From: Frateuria_A sp051900415 | GTDB taxonomy: Bacteria > Pseudomonadota > Gammaproteobacteria > Xanthomonadales > Rhodanobacteraceae | DNA length: 64,000 bases | NCBI RefSeq assembly: GCF_051900415.1 | Contig: NZ_JBHZGL010000007.1 | Coordinates: 1 to 64,000, forward strand | Direction: 5' to 3' | Part shown: piece by piece, positions 29,487 to 37,444 of the stretch | Layout: the number at the start of each line of letters is the position of its first letter | How positions within the stretch are numbered: position 1 is the stretch's first letter | Translations under genes and position numbers: made by a program | Notes under the pieces: generated by a model | Seen by the model: the letters and a program-made list of their open reading frames with translations, nothing else | Told to the model about the DNA's origin: nothing | Database searches by the model: none

Positions 29487-30227
29487 ATGCCTCCACCGCG
29501 CACCGCCCTCCGCCGCCTGCTGCGGCCGCTCGCCATTCTGGCGGTGTCTTGGCTGGCGCTGTCCTGGCTGGTGGTGCTGGTGCTGCGCTTCGTACCGCCG
29601 TGGACCTCGGCGGTCATGATGGAGCGTCGTATCGGCGCCTTGTTGCACGACGAGCGTGATTTCAGGTTGCGCCAGCATTGGGTCCCGTGGGAGCGCGTGT
29701 CCGCGTACGTTCCGCTGGCCATGGTGGCCAGCGAGGACCAGAAATTTCCCTTCCACCACGGCTTCGACCTCGAACAGATCCAGGACGCGCTGGACGATGC
29801 CGACGATGGCAAGCGCCTGCGCGGCGCCAGCACCATCAGCCAGCAGGTCGCCAAGAACCTGTTCCTGTGGAATGGCCACAGCTTCGTGCGCAAGGGGCTG
29901 GAGGCTTACTACACCGTGCTGATCGAGCTGACCTGGCCCAAGCGGCGCATCCTCGAGGTGTACATGAACATCGCCGAGCTGGGTGACGGCATCTACGGCG
30001 TGGGTGCGGCGAGCGAGGCCTATTTCCACGTGCCGCCGGCGCGGCTCGGACCGGCGCAGGCTGCGCGCCTGGCGGCGGTGCTGCCCAGCCCGCGCCGCCT
30101 GCATGCCGACCGCCCCAGCGCGTACGTCCAGCGCCGCACGCAATGGATCCAGCGACAGATGCAGCACCTGGGTGGCACAGGCTACCTGGACGCCAACCAT
30201 CCCCCGCGCGTGCGGCGAGGACACTGA
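29487..30227 (+). CDS. mtgA: Monofunctional biosynthetic peptidoglycan transglycosylase
   Basis: A 246-residue inner-membrane GT51 enzyme that polymerises lipid II glycan strands. One N-terminal membrane helix (LAILAVSWLALSWLVVLVL) is followed by the catalytic domain with SEDQKFPFHHGFD, RGASTISQQVAKNLFLW and EVYMNIAELGDGIYGVG. The ATG at 29487 gives the usual length; TATACT at 29446-29451 is a fair -10 candidate. It ends 3 bp before the next gene, so the two are likely co-transcribed. Confidence 0.95.
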   Translation: MPPPRTALRRLLRPLAILAVSWLALSWLVVLVLRFVPPWTSAVMMERRIGALLHDERDFRLRQHWVPWERVSAYVPLAMVASEDQKFPFHHGFDLEQIQDALDDADDGKRLRGASTISQQVAKNLFLWNGHSFVRKGLEAYYTVLIELTWPKRRILEVYMNIAELGDGIYGVGAASEAYFHVPPARLGPAQAARLAAVLPSPRRLHADRPSAYVQRRTQWIQRQMQHLGGTGYLDANHPPRVRRGH

Positions 30228-30230
30228 CCC

Positions 30231-31154
30231 ATGAGCGAATTGACCGTCGTCGTCCCCGCCTTCAACGAGGCGGCCGTGCTCGGCGCGTTCCACCAGCGCC
30301 TTGCCGCCGTGCTCGACACCTTGGCACTGGACAGCACCGTGCTCTACGTCGACGACGGCAGCACCGATGGCACCTGGCCGGCGATCGAAGCACTGCGAGC
30401 AAGGGACCGGCGCGTGCGCGCGCTCAAGCTCTCGCGCAATTTCGGCAAGGAGGCCGCGCTCACGGCGGGGCTGGACCACGTCACCCAAGGCGCGGCCGTG
30501 GTGATCGACGCCGACCTGCAGGACCCGCCCGAGCTGATCCCCGAACTTGTCGCGCAATGGCGCGCCGGCTTCGACGTGGTCTACGCCACGCGCAGCGCTC
30601 GGGCCGGCGAGACACGATTGAAGCGTCTCACCGCCGCCGGCTTCTACCGCGCCATGGAGCGGCTCTCCGACACCCCGCTGCCGCGCGATACCGGCGACTT
30701 CCGCCTGCTTTCGCGCCGCGCGCTGGATGCGTTGGCGAAGCTGCGCGAGCGCCAACGCTTCATGAAGGGCCTGTTCGCCTGGATCGGCTACCGCCAGACC
30801 GCCGTGCGCTACCAGCGCGAGCCACGCCACAGCGGTCGCACCAAGTGGAACTACTGGCGCCTGAGCCAACTGGCCATCGAGGGCATCACCTCGTTCTCCA
30901 GCGCCCCGTTGCGGCTGGCCACCTGGGTCGGGCTGGGCTCCTCGCTGCTGGCCTTCGTCTACGGACTGTGGGTGCTGACCAAGGCACTGATCTGGGGTGA
31001 CGCGGTGCGCGGCTACCCGACGCTGATGCTGGTGATCCTGTTCCTCGGCGGCGTGCAGTTGCTGGCACTGGGCGTGATCGGCGAATACCTCGGCCGCAGC
31101 TACGCCGAGAGCAAGCAGCGCCCGCTGTACTTCGTGGAAGAAGAACACCTGTAA
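30231..31154 (+). CDS. Glycosyltransferase family 2, DPM1/GtrB-like, with two C-terminal membrane helices
   Basis: A 307-residue polyprenyl-phosphate sugar transferase-like protein. The GT-A domain has VVVPAFNEA, DDGSTDGT, the metal site DADLQDPPE, the DTGDFRLLSR box and the GRTKWNYWRL box typical of DPM1/ArnC/GtrB proteins. Two membrane helices lie at about 232-255 and 265-290. Such enzymes load glucose, mannose or an aminosugar onto undecaprenyl phosphate for later transfer in the periplasm; the sugar here is unknown. No flippase or GtrC-type partner is adjacent. Confidence 0.9.
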   Translation: MSELTVVVPAFNEAAVLGAFHQRLAAVLDTLALDSTVLYVDDGSTDGTWPAIEALRARDRRVRALKLSRNFGKEAALTAGLDHVTQGAAVVIDADLQDPPELIPELVAQWRAGFDVVYATRSARAGETRLKRLTAAGFYRAMERLSDTPLPRDTGDFRLLSRRALDALAKLRERQRFMKGLFAWIGYRQTAVRYQREPRHSGRTKWNYWRLSQLAIEGITSFSSAPLRLATWVGLGSSLLAFVYGLWVLTKALIWGDAVRGYPTLMLVILFLGGVQLLALGVIGEYLGRSYAESKQRPLYFVEEEHL

Positions 31155-31243
31155 GGCCCGCCCGACGCCACCGATCAGTACCTACACACCCTGCCGACGC
31201 CGCAGCGCTAGACTCCGACGCAGGCCGAAGAGGAGCACCGGGC

Positions 31244-31672
31244 ATGCGTCAGGTAAGGCATCTTCTGCAAAGCAAGGGCAGCGACGTCTATGCGATCGCA
31301 CCCGAGGCGCCCGTACTGGACGCCATCCGGCAGATGGCCGAGCGCCGCGTCGGCGCACTGGTGGTGATGAAGGACGCCGCGCTGTCGGGCATCGTTTCCG
31401 AGCGCGACTACGCTCGCAAGGTCATCCTGCAGGGACGTTCCTCCGCGCAGACCGCGGTGGCCGACATCATGAGCAGCGAACCGCTCACCATCTCGCCCGA
31501 GACGGACGTGTTCGACTGCATGCGCCTGTGCACCGAGCGACGCGTGCGGCACCTGCCGGTGGTCGAGGACGGGCGCGTGGTCGGCGTGATCTCGATCGGC
31601 GACCTGGTCAAGGCGGTGATCGACGCGCAGGCCGAACAGATCGAACAACTGCAGCGCTACATCACCAGCTGA
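31244..31672 (+). CDS. CBS domain pair protein
   Basis: A 142-residue protein made of two CBS motifs (residues about 8-60 and 72-130), which together form one Bateman module binding adenine nucleotides. Conserved pieces are GIVSERDYARKV and GRVVGVISIGDLVKAVI. There is no attached enzymatic domain. An AGAGGAG ribosome binding site precedes the ATG. Such stand-alone modules report energy state or regulate a partner; none is evident here. Confidence 0.9.
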   Translation: MRQVRHLLQSKGSDVYAIAPEAPVLDAIRQMAERRVGALVVMKDAALSGIVSERDYARKVILQGRSSAQTAVADIMSSEPLTISPETDVFDCMRLCTERRVRHLPVVEDGRVVGVISIGDLVKAVIDAQAEQIEQLQRYITS

Positions 31673-31684
31673 CGCATGGCCTTC

Positions 31685-31741
31685 GTAGGGTGGGCTTCAG
31701 CCCACCTTGCCAGGATGCGATGTGGGCTAAAGCCCACCCTG
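31685..31741. repeat. Tandem GTGGGCTTCAGCCCAC-type hairpins
   Basis: Hairpin 31689-31706 (GGTGGGC/GCCCACC, loop TTCA) and hairpin 31722-31737 (GTGGGCT/AGCCCAC) lie between convergent genes. They share the core with the copy at 28454-28474. Confidence 0.65.
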
Positions 31742-31757
31742 AGATCACGGACCCGGC

Positions 31758-33065
31758 TCAGTCCCTGGCCAGGTCCGGTGATCGCCCGGCACGCCGCGCG
31801 ACCCACGCCGACATCGTCGCCACGCCGGCGCCGATCAAGCCCATGCCGCCCACGCCCACACCGAGCCACGCCAGCAGGCTTACGCCGCTGGTCACCAGCA
31901 CGTCGCCGAAGCGCCACACGGCCGTCTCCACGAAGTTCTTGCCCTTGTAGCGCGTCTCGCGCGGCACGCGGGTGTACAGCGCATCGACCGCCGGCTTGGT
32001 CATGCCGTAGGCAAACCCGCGAGTGGTCACCAGCATCACGGCCAGCAACGGCACGGCCATGCCCAGCAGGAGCATGTCGCCCGGTCCGAACACGGCGACC
32101 ATGAGCAGCAGGCCGATGTTGACCAGTGCGGGAACCACCAGGCCCCAGCCGGCACCGAAACGGACCAGCAGCCAGCGTGTCAGCGTCAACTGCAGCAGCG
32201 CACCCAGCGCGTTGGTCGCCAGGTCCAGGTCGTTGTAGAACGACGTGCGCGCGACACGGTCGGCGAAATGCGCCTTCGCAAAGTCGGCCATCAACGCGTA
32301 GGCCAGCGTACCGATGCCGTCGCCGAGCAGCATGAGCATGGCCATGTAGCGCAGGAACGGCCGCGACCACAGCTCGCGGACGCCAGCCCACAGCGAGCCA
32401 CCGGTGCCTTGCATGGTCTGCCCGCCAGCGGCCCGCTCATCGCGTGCGGAAAGCTGCAACAGCAGCAGCAGCGCGAGACCGAGCGCCCCCGACGACACCA
32501 CCAGCAGTTGCGCCACGCCGAGCACGTGCAACAGCCATCGGGTCAGCAACGGCCCGAAGATCGCCCCGCCCATACCGCCGAGCGCAATCAGCGGAAATAC
32601 TCGCCGCGCCTGCTGGCTGGCGAAGATGTCGGCCATGAAGCTCCAGAACAGCGACACCACGAACAGATTGAAGACGCTGACCCAGACGTAGAACACCACG
32701 CCCAGCAGCTTGGCACCGATACGTTCCTGCGCCAGGAACGCAGGCACGAAGGCGACCAGGCAAACGATGAAGAAACTGTAGCTCCACGCCAGCAGCCGCC
32801 GGCGCGACACGTGCGCCACCAGCCAGCCGAACACGGGGGTCAGCAAGAGCATGACGGCGAAGGTCACCCCGTAGAACAGCGGCAACGACTGGGACCCTAC
32901 TGCGCCGCCCAGCTGATCGCGCACAGGTCGGATCATGTAGTAGCCGGCCATCACCAGGAAAAAGGCCAGCGTGGAGAGAATCAGCCCGCTGCGCTCGTCG
33001 GCGCGGGCGTTGTGGCGCAGGCTCACGGAGAGTCCAGCCTTGTGGGGAGCGCCAAAGCCTAGCAT
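31758..33065 (-). CDS. Major-facilitator-fold transporter, Npt1/Npt2 (NTP/NDP exchanger)-like
   Basis: A 435-residue inner-membrane protein with about twelve hydrophobic segments, starting LILSTLAFFLVMAGYYMIRPVRDQLGG. The first helix pair with YYMIRPVRD and the NFVETAVWRFGD segment recall the nucleotide-transporter-like (TLC/Npt) branch found in free-living proteobacteria, whose substrate is not known; general MFS transporter is the safe name. The ATG at 33065 removes a poorly hydrophobic upstream extension. It is divergent from the serine hydrolase with a 191-bp spacer. Confidence 0.75.
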   Translation of the reverse strand: MLGFGAPHKAGLSVSLRHNARADERSGLILSTLAFFLVMAGYYMIRPVRDQLGGAVGSQSLPLFYGVTFAVMLLLTPVFGWLVAHVSRRRLLAWSYSFFIVCLVAFVPAFLAQERIGAKLLGVVFYVWVSVFNLFVVSLFWSFMADIFASQQARRVFPLIALGGMGGAIFGPLLTRWLLHVLGVAQLLVVSSGALGLALLLLLQLSARDERAAGGQTMQGTGGSLWAGVRELWSRPFLRYMAMLMLLGDGIGTLAYALMADFAKAHFADRVARTSFYNDLDLATNALGALLQLTLTRWLLVRFGAGWGLVVPALVNIGLLLMVAVFGPGDMLLLGMAVPLLAVMLVTTRGFAYGMTKPAVDALYTRVPRETRYKGKNFVETAVWRFGDVLVTSGVSLLAWLGVGVGGMGLIGAGVATMSAWVARRAGRSPDLARD

Positions 33066-33256
33066 GCGCGACCCGGTCGGCTGTCGCACGCTGGACGGGG
33101 CGCTGCGCAAGCGGGCCGATGGTCTGAACACCAGCAGCCTGGCGCCAGCCTCTTCTCGTTGTAGAGCTGGCCCGGGTGCCCCACAATCGGGGGCATTGCG
33201 CCCCCCCGGGCCTTTTCTTCACCTTTTCCAAGACTTTGCGCCGGACTCTTCCAGGC

Positions 33257-34543
33257 ATGCAGCTTCGTACGCTTCCCTTGCTGATCGCCGGCCTGCTCGG
33301 CGCAGCAACGATCCCCGCACTGGCCCGCGCCGCCACGCCGGCATCACCCTCCGCCACCGCCTCGCCCGCCGACTCCGGCACCCAGTCGCTTCCACCCGCG
33401 CGGGTGCAAGCCACGCTGGAGGCCTACAAGCAATGGCTCGGCAAGCTCGACCAGCGTGATGCCGTGGCCGGGTTGGCCACCGCGGTCGTGGTGAACGACA
33501 AGGTCGTCTTCGAGGGCACCATCGGCTACGCCGACGCCGCCGACAAGGAACCGGTCAAACCCGATACCGTGTTCCGTCTCGCCTCGCTGTCCAAGGCGTT
33601 CGCCACTGGCCTTGCCGCCATCTTGGTGCAGGACGGCAAGCTGGCCTGGGACACGCGGTTGGTCAACGTGCTGCCGTTCTTCAAACTCAAGAACGTACCC
33701 GATACGCAGCGCGCGACTGTCGCCGACATCCTCGGCCAGCGACTGGGCCTGCCGCGCAACACCTACGACAACATGCTCGAGGACGACGTCCCGTACGAAG
33801 AGCTGGTGCGCAAGCTCGACCAGGTCGACATGACCTGCGGCGTGGGCAAGTGCTACGGCTACCAGAACGTTGCGTTCAGCCTGATCGGCGACGTAGTGTA
33901 CGCGATGACCGGCAACTTCTTCTACAAACTGGTGGATCGGCGCATCTTCCTGCCGCTGGGCATGACCACCGCCAGCTACGGACGCGCGGGCCTGGAATCG
34001 AGCAAGAGCTGGGCGCGCCCGCATCGGCGCACGCGACGCGGCTGGGTGCCGTTCGAACCGAAGGAAAACTACTACCGGGTCGCGCCGGCGGCGGGCGTCA
34101 ACGCCAGCCTGCGCGACATGGAGAAATGGCTGATCGCGCAGATGGGCGGGCGTCCGGATGTGCTTTCCCCTGCAACGCTGGAAGCGCTGCATACACCGGG
34201 CGTGCGCACGCCGGGCGAGCTCCATTCCTCGCCCTGGCGCAACGGCCGCCTCACCTCGGCGGCCTATGCGCTGGGCTGGCGCGTATTCACCTATGGCGGC
34301 GAAACGCTGGTCTACCACGCAGGCGCGGTGGAGGGCTACCGCACCATGATCGGCTTCTTCCCCAAGTACCACACCGGCGTGGTGACGATGTGGAACGCCG
34401 GCGTCCCCACGCCTTCGGGCCTGATGCCGATGGTGTTCGACAGCCTGCTCGGCCTGCCGCACGTGGACTGGGCCGGGCTGGAGAAAAGCGTTACCGATCG
34501 CCCGCGCACCAGGACCCGCGCGCGACGCCATCGTCGCCACTAG
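33257..34543 (+). CDS. Exported serine hydrolase, beta-lactamase class C family
   Basis: A 428-residue penicillin-binding-protein-fold hydrolase. A signal peptide spans about 1-26, then an Ala/Ser/Pro-rich linker. Catalytic Ser110 and Lys113 are in RLASLSKAFA; the Tyr motif is YGYQNVAFSL and the third motif is YHAGAVEG in place of KTG, as in esterase/DD-peptidase-like members. The C terminus is Arg-rich. Periplasmic esterase, amidase or D-aminopeptidase activity is possible, and true AmpC-type resistance is unlikely given the HxG motif. Confidence 0.87.
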   Translation: MQLRTLPLLIAGLLGAATIPALARAATPASPSATASPADSGTQSLPPARVQATLEAYKQWLGKLDQRDAVAGLATAVVVNDKVVFEGTIGYADAADKEPVKPDTVFRLASLSKAFATGLAAILVQDGKLAWDTRLVNVLPFFKLKNVPDTQRATVADILGQRLGLPRNTYDNMLEDDVPYEELVRKLDQVDMTCGVGKCYGYQNVAFSLIGDVVYAMTGNFFYKLVDRRIFLPLGMTTASYGRAGLESSKSWARPHRRTRRGWVPFEPKENYYRVAPAAGVNASLRDMEKWLIAQMGGRPDVLSPATLEALHTPGVRTPGELHSSPWRNGRLTSAAYALGWRVFTYGGETLVYHAGAVEGYRTMIGFFPKYHTGVVTMWNAGVPTPSGLMPMVFDSLLGLPHVDWAGLEKSVTDRPRTRTRARRHRRH

Positions 34544-34636
34544 AGCCGCTCTCGCCCTGATCCGCGGGCTTCTTCACTCGTGCTGCCGCCCGCTCTGTGG
34601 CTGACGCGGTTGCGCCCGATGCGCTTTCCACCGCAC

Positions 34637-34667
34637 AAAAAAAGGCGACGCCAGGCGCCGCCTTTTT
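34637..34667. terminator. Bidirectional intrinsic terminator
   Basis: A stem of AAAAAGGCG/CGCCTTTTT with a short GC-rich inner part lies between the convergent serine hydrolase and TonB-like genes. A-run and T-run on either side would serve both strands. Confidence 0.8.
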
Positions 34668-34687
34668 CACATGTCCTGGCTTCCGGT

Positions 34688-35683
34688 TCAGAGCTTGAAT
34701 TCGATCTTCTTCTGCATCTTTGCTTCCACCGGCGTGCCGTTGCGCGTGGCGGGCTTGTACTTCCAGCGCTCGACCGCGTTGACCGCCTCGCGGTCGAACA
34801 GGTGGCGCGGCTGGGCGTCGACGACCTGCACGCCACTTACGTTGCCTTCGGTATCGACCGTGTAGCCCACCAGTACCCAGCCTTGCGTGCGTGCACGTTG
34901 TGCCTGGGTCGGGAAGCGCGGCTGCACGTACTTGGTCATCACCGGGTCGGTGGTCACCACCCGCTGCGGCGCGGGGTTGGCCGCCTCGGCGGCGGCCGGC
35001 GCATTGGCGGCCGCGACCTCGGTCTGCGGCTTCTGCTCGGCCGGCTGCGCCTTCTGCTGGGCCGCCAGCTTCTCCGCCGCAGCCTTGTCCGCCGCCGCCT
35101 TGTCGGCGGCCAGTTGCTGCTGGCGCTGCTGCTCGAGCGCCTGCTGCTGCTCCTTGTCCAGCAGCTTGCGCTGCGCGTCGAGCTTGGAGCGAAGGATGGT
35201 CAGCGTGTAGTTGGCCGGATCCGCCTTGGCGAGCAGGTCGATCTCGCGCTGGGCTTCACTGAAATCGCGCCCGTTGATCGCCTGCTCGGCGCCGCTTGCG
35301 GCGAACGGGAAGGTCTCGCGCAGGGCATCGGTGGCCACCGGGTTGCCCGGCTGCTTCTCCAGCGCCTTGAGGTAGAACTCGAACGCGTTGTTGCCCGCCG
35401 GCGCAAGCACGCGATGGTCGTTCATCGCTTTGCGCGCCTCGGCAAGCAACTGGTTCAAGTCCATCGCCTCGACGTTGGCGGGCGGCGCCACGGCGATCTT
35501 GTCGGTCGAGACCGGCGTGGACGGATGTCCGCCGGCATCCTGCATGACCAGTTCCTGGTGCGGCTGCAGGATGAGGAACCAGCTGGCCGCGGCCAGCAGG
35601 ATGAAAATGGCGATCACGGCGATCAACGTGGGCCGGGCGGCCCCGCGCGCATGCGCGCGCGTAGAACTGGTACGGGTATCCAT
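34688..35683 (-). CDS. TonB-family energy transducer with coiled-coil spacer
   Basis: A 331-residue protein with one N-terminal membrane helix (LIAVIAIFILLAAASWFLIL), a helical periplasmic part, a Gln/Ala/Lys coiled coil (about residues 180-235) and a C-terminal TonB domain (PRFPTQAQRARTQGWVLVGYTVDTEGNVSGVQVVDA, AVERWKYKPA). It differs from classical TonB by lacking the Pro-rich EP/KP spacer; the coil replaces it. The ATG at 35683 is chosen, with another ATG at 35707. No ExbB/ExbD genes are adjacent. It could energise receptors such as the one at 12.6-15.8 kb. Confidence 0.85.
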   Translation of the reverse strand: MDTRTSSTRAHARGAARPTLIAVIAIFILLAAASWFLILQPHQELVMQDAGGHPSTPVSTDKIAVAPPANVEAMDLNQLLAEARKAMNDHRVLAPAGNNAFEFYLKALEKQPGNPVATDALRETFPFAASGAEQAINGRDFSEAQREIDLLAKADPANYTLTILRSKLDAQRKLLDKEQQQALEQQRQQQLAADKAAADKAAAEKLAAQQKAQPAEQKPQTEVAAANAPAAAEAANPAPQRVVTTDPVMTKYVQPRFPTQAQRARTQGWVLVGYTVDTEGNVSGVQVVDAQPRHLFDREAVNAVERWKYKPATRNGTPVEAKMQKKIEFKL

Positions 35684-35960
35684 GGGACGTTCACCATTGG
35701 CTGGCATGAGATACCCGCGCTTTTTCCCCCTGTAGGAGCGGCCGTCCCCCTGGACGTGCGCGGCGCGAGTGCGCACAAGTTACCGCCAATGTGCCGTTGC
35801 GGCAAATACTTGGGTGATCGGGAGGCCTGCCTGTTTTGAGGGTCCCTGAAACGAAGCGTCCCGGCCGTGGCCGGGACGAATCGCTCTTCGAAGTACCCTC
35901 CCCGCGCTGGGCACCGCAGGGAGAGAAAGTCGATACCGCTTGTTGGTCTTTTTGGAAAGC
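35684..35960. other. Intergenic, with a single REP-like half and a hairpin
   Basis: It holds the upstream region of the TonB-like gene, one copy of a TGTAGGAGCGG motif near 35731 and the hairpin at 35857-35878. No gene is seen. Confidence 0.6.
35857..35878 (-). terminator. Probable terminator of the metJ-H1 gene
   Basis: CGTCCCGGCC/GGCCGGGACG stem with a 2-nt centre, 82 bp beyond the metJ-H1 stop; on the minus strand it is followed by CTTCGTTTC, a weak T tract. Confidence 0.5.
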
Positions 35961-36500
35961 TTACTTCTTGGCCTTGGTGGCCTTGGCGGTCTTGGTGGCC
36001 TTCACCACCTTGGCCGGTGCAGCCTTCTTGGCGGCCGGCTTCTTGGCGGCAACCTTCTTCACGGCAACTTTCTTGACGGCAGCCTTCTTGGCGGCGGCCG
36101 GCTTCTTGGCGGCAGCCTTCTTCGGGGCGGCCTTCTTGGCGACAGCCTTCTTGGCGGCCGGCTTCTTGGCAACCGGCTTCTTGGCGGCGGCCTTCTTCAC
36201 AGCGGTCTTCTTGGCGGGCGCCTTCTTGGCGGCCGGTTTCTTTGCAGCGGTTTTCTTGGCAGTGGCCATTCGTCTCAGCTCCTCATCAGTTGGCAGTGGT
36301 TGCCCAGTAAAAGCGTGCAGGAACGCCTCCACCAGCAAGTCGCTGTTGGTGGCGTGCCGAAGATTGTTCACTTGACGGCGGGTGCGCTCGTCGGAAAGCA
36401 GACGCAGGACATGCAGCGGAATCGACACGGTGATCTTGCGCACCGCGCCGGCCTTTTCGCCGTGATCGACATAAGGCGTTATGAATTTCGATGCTGCCAT
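35961..36500 (-). CDS. metJ: MetJ methionine repressor domain fused to a histone H1-like Lys/Ala tail
   Basis: A 179-residue protein in two parts. Residues 1-77 are plainly MetJ, the SAM-dependent ribbon-helix-helix repressor of methionine genes: the DNA-contacting strand KITVSIPLHVL, then DERTRRQVNNLRHATNS and LVEAFLHAFTGQPLP are almost the E. coli sequence. The C-terminal helix region of E. coli MetJ is absent. Instead, residues about 80-179 are a Lys/Ala/Pro tail of AAKKPAAKK-type repeats, like bacterial H1/AlgP-type proteins. The DNA repeats that encode the tail run without a frameshift from the domain, so the fusion is real in this sequence. Two tandem met boxes lie in its promoter, which supports autoregulation and a working MetJ domain. 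The tail should add non-specific DNA binding or bridging. Confidence 0.93.
   Translation of the reverse strand: MAASKFITPYVDHGEKAGAVRKITVSIPLHVLRLLSDERTRRQVNNLRHATNSDLLVEAFLHAFTGQPLPTDEELRRMATAKKTAAKKPAAKKAPAKKTAVKKAAAKKPVAKKPAAKKAVAKKAAPKKAAAKKPAAAKKAAVKKVAVKKVAAKKPAAKKAAPAKVVKATKTAKATKAKK
35967..36263 (-). repeat. Degenerate in-frame tandem repeats coding the Lys/Ala tail
   Basis: Imperfect repeats of CTTCTTGGCGGC units (plus strand) encode the AAKK/PAAKK tail. Such arrays tend to change length by slippage, so the tail length may vary between strains. Confidence 0.75.
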
Positions 36501-36647
36501 GTGGACCCGTTCCCCTGATCTGAAGCGAAAGCTATTCCTGAAGATTTCAACTGTCAATTGATTTCGACCAGAAAATTCGGCCGGTCGAAAGCCCCTCCGG
36601 GAGCCCGCAAAGGGCCGCACGACAAGGGTTGGCGGATTACCGCGGAC

Positions 36648-36676
36648 ATTATCATTTAGACGTATAGACGCCTAAA
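36648..36676 (-). promoter_or_regulatory. Promoter of metJ-H1 with met-box-filled spacer
   Basis: On the minus strand, TTTAGG (36676-36671), a 17-bp spacer and GATAAT (36653-36648) form a plausible sigma-70 promoter. The predicted 5' leader to the ATG at 36500 is about 140 nt. Confidence 0.5.
36658..36673. promoter_or_regulatory. Tandem met boxes (MetJ operator)
   Basis: Two adjacent 8-mers, AGACGTAT and AGACGCCT, each match the E. coli met box AGACGTCT at six positions or more, with the AGACG half intact in both. Two boxes are the minimal operator for a pair of MetJ dimers. They occupy the spacer of the promoter above, so binding would block RNA polymerase at the metJ-H1 gene. Confidence 0.75.
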
Positions 36677-36967
36677 TAATAACCGGTCGAAAATCGTCCG
36701 CGCCGCGCAAACCCTTGCTCCACAAGGGTTTGCGATACATCGGCAACTACCGACTGACACATGCTCCGCGCGCCATCCCGCCTCGCGGGACACGTCCTGC
36801 GAGGCGGGATGGGAGCCTTCATTGGGATGAATGGAAGTCGACCAGCGGCACGATCGATGGCGATCGCAAATCGTCCCGGGCGCTTCCTGGCCCTTCCTTG
36901 TCCGGAGGAAAGAAGAGCGGCTGGATCGATCGTGCGCCCGCCGATGCGGCGCACGATCATCGGACCG
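36674..36967. other. Intergenic with three perfect-stem hairpins
   Basis: Hairpins: 36707-36733 (10-bp stem, GCAAACCCTT arm), 36775-36810 (12-bp stem, ATCCCGCCTCGC arm) and 36928-36958 (10-bp stem, GATCGTGCGC arm). The last lies 10 bases after the gcvH stop and may end or protect that transcript. None has a clear T-run. No gene is recognised. Confidence 0.5.
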
Positions 36968-37363
36968 TCAGTGGTCCTCGTTCTCGATCTGCTCGGCGTA
37001 AGCGTCGGCGTCGAGCAGCTCATCCAGTTCGGCGCGATCGGAGATGCGCACGGCGAAGATCCAGCCTTCGCCGAAGGCGTCTTCATTGATCGTCTCAGGC
37101 TTGTCGTTAAGCAGTTCGTTGACCTCGACGATCTCGCCGGACACCGGCGAATAGATGTCCGAAGCAGCCTTCACCGACTCAACCACCGCCGTGCCGGTGC
37201 CGGCCTGCACACTGGCGCCGATTTCCGGCAGCTCCACATACACCAGGTCGCCGAGTTGGCCCTGCGCGTGGTCGGAGATGCCCACGCGCACCACGCCGTT
37301 ATCTTCGACGCGGGCCCATTCGTGGGATTTGAGGAACTTCAGGTCGCCGGGAATCTCGCTCAT
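36968..37363 (-). CDS. gcvH: Glycine cleavage system H protein
   Basis: A 131-residue lipoyl carrier of the glycine cleavage complex, shuttling the methylamine group between P, T and L proteins. The lipoyl-lysine is Lys65 in ESVKAASD, within the usual GTAVVESVKA context. Length is normal. It lies next to gcvT on the same strand with an 81-bp gap that contains its own promoter; gcvP is not in the window. Confidence 0.97.
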   Translation of the reverse strand: MSEIPGDLKFLKSHEWARVEDNGVVRVGISDHAQGQLGDLVYVELPEIGASVQAGTGTAVVESVKAASDIYSPVSGEIVEVNELLNDKPETINEDAFGEGWIFAVRISDRAELDELLDADAYAEQIENEDH

Positions 37364-37399
37364 GGTCGGGTCCAGTCGTTGTCGTGGAATGGAGCGGCG

Positions 37400-37427
37400 A
37401 TTCTAGCCGCTCGGCGGGAACTCTAAA
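37400..37427 (-). promoter_or_regulatory. Probable gcvH promoter
   Basis: On the minus strand, TTTAGA (37427-37422), a 16-bp spacer and TAGAAT (37405-37400) lie about 37 bases ahead of the gcvH ATG. No glycine riboswitch fold was recognised in this short leader. Confidence 0.4.
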
Positions 37428-37444
37428 GGAATGACGCGCGTGAA

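Noticed and set aside
35967..36263. CRISPR-like or satellite array
   Set aside because: The short repeats are in frame and encode the Lys/Ala tail; no spacers.
36652..37086. Small minus-strand gene between metJ-H1 and gcvH
   Set aside because: Most of it is a shifted frame of gcvH; the rest is hairpin-rich and unlike protein-coding sequence.
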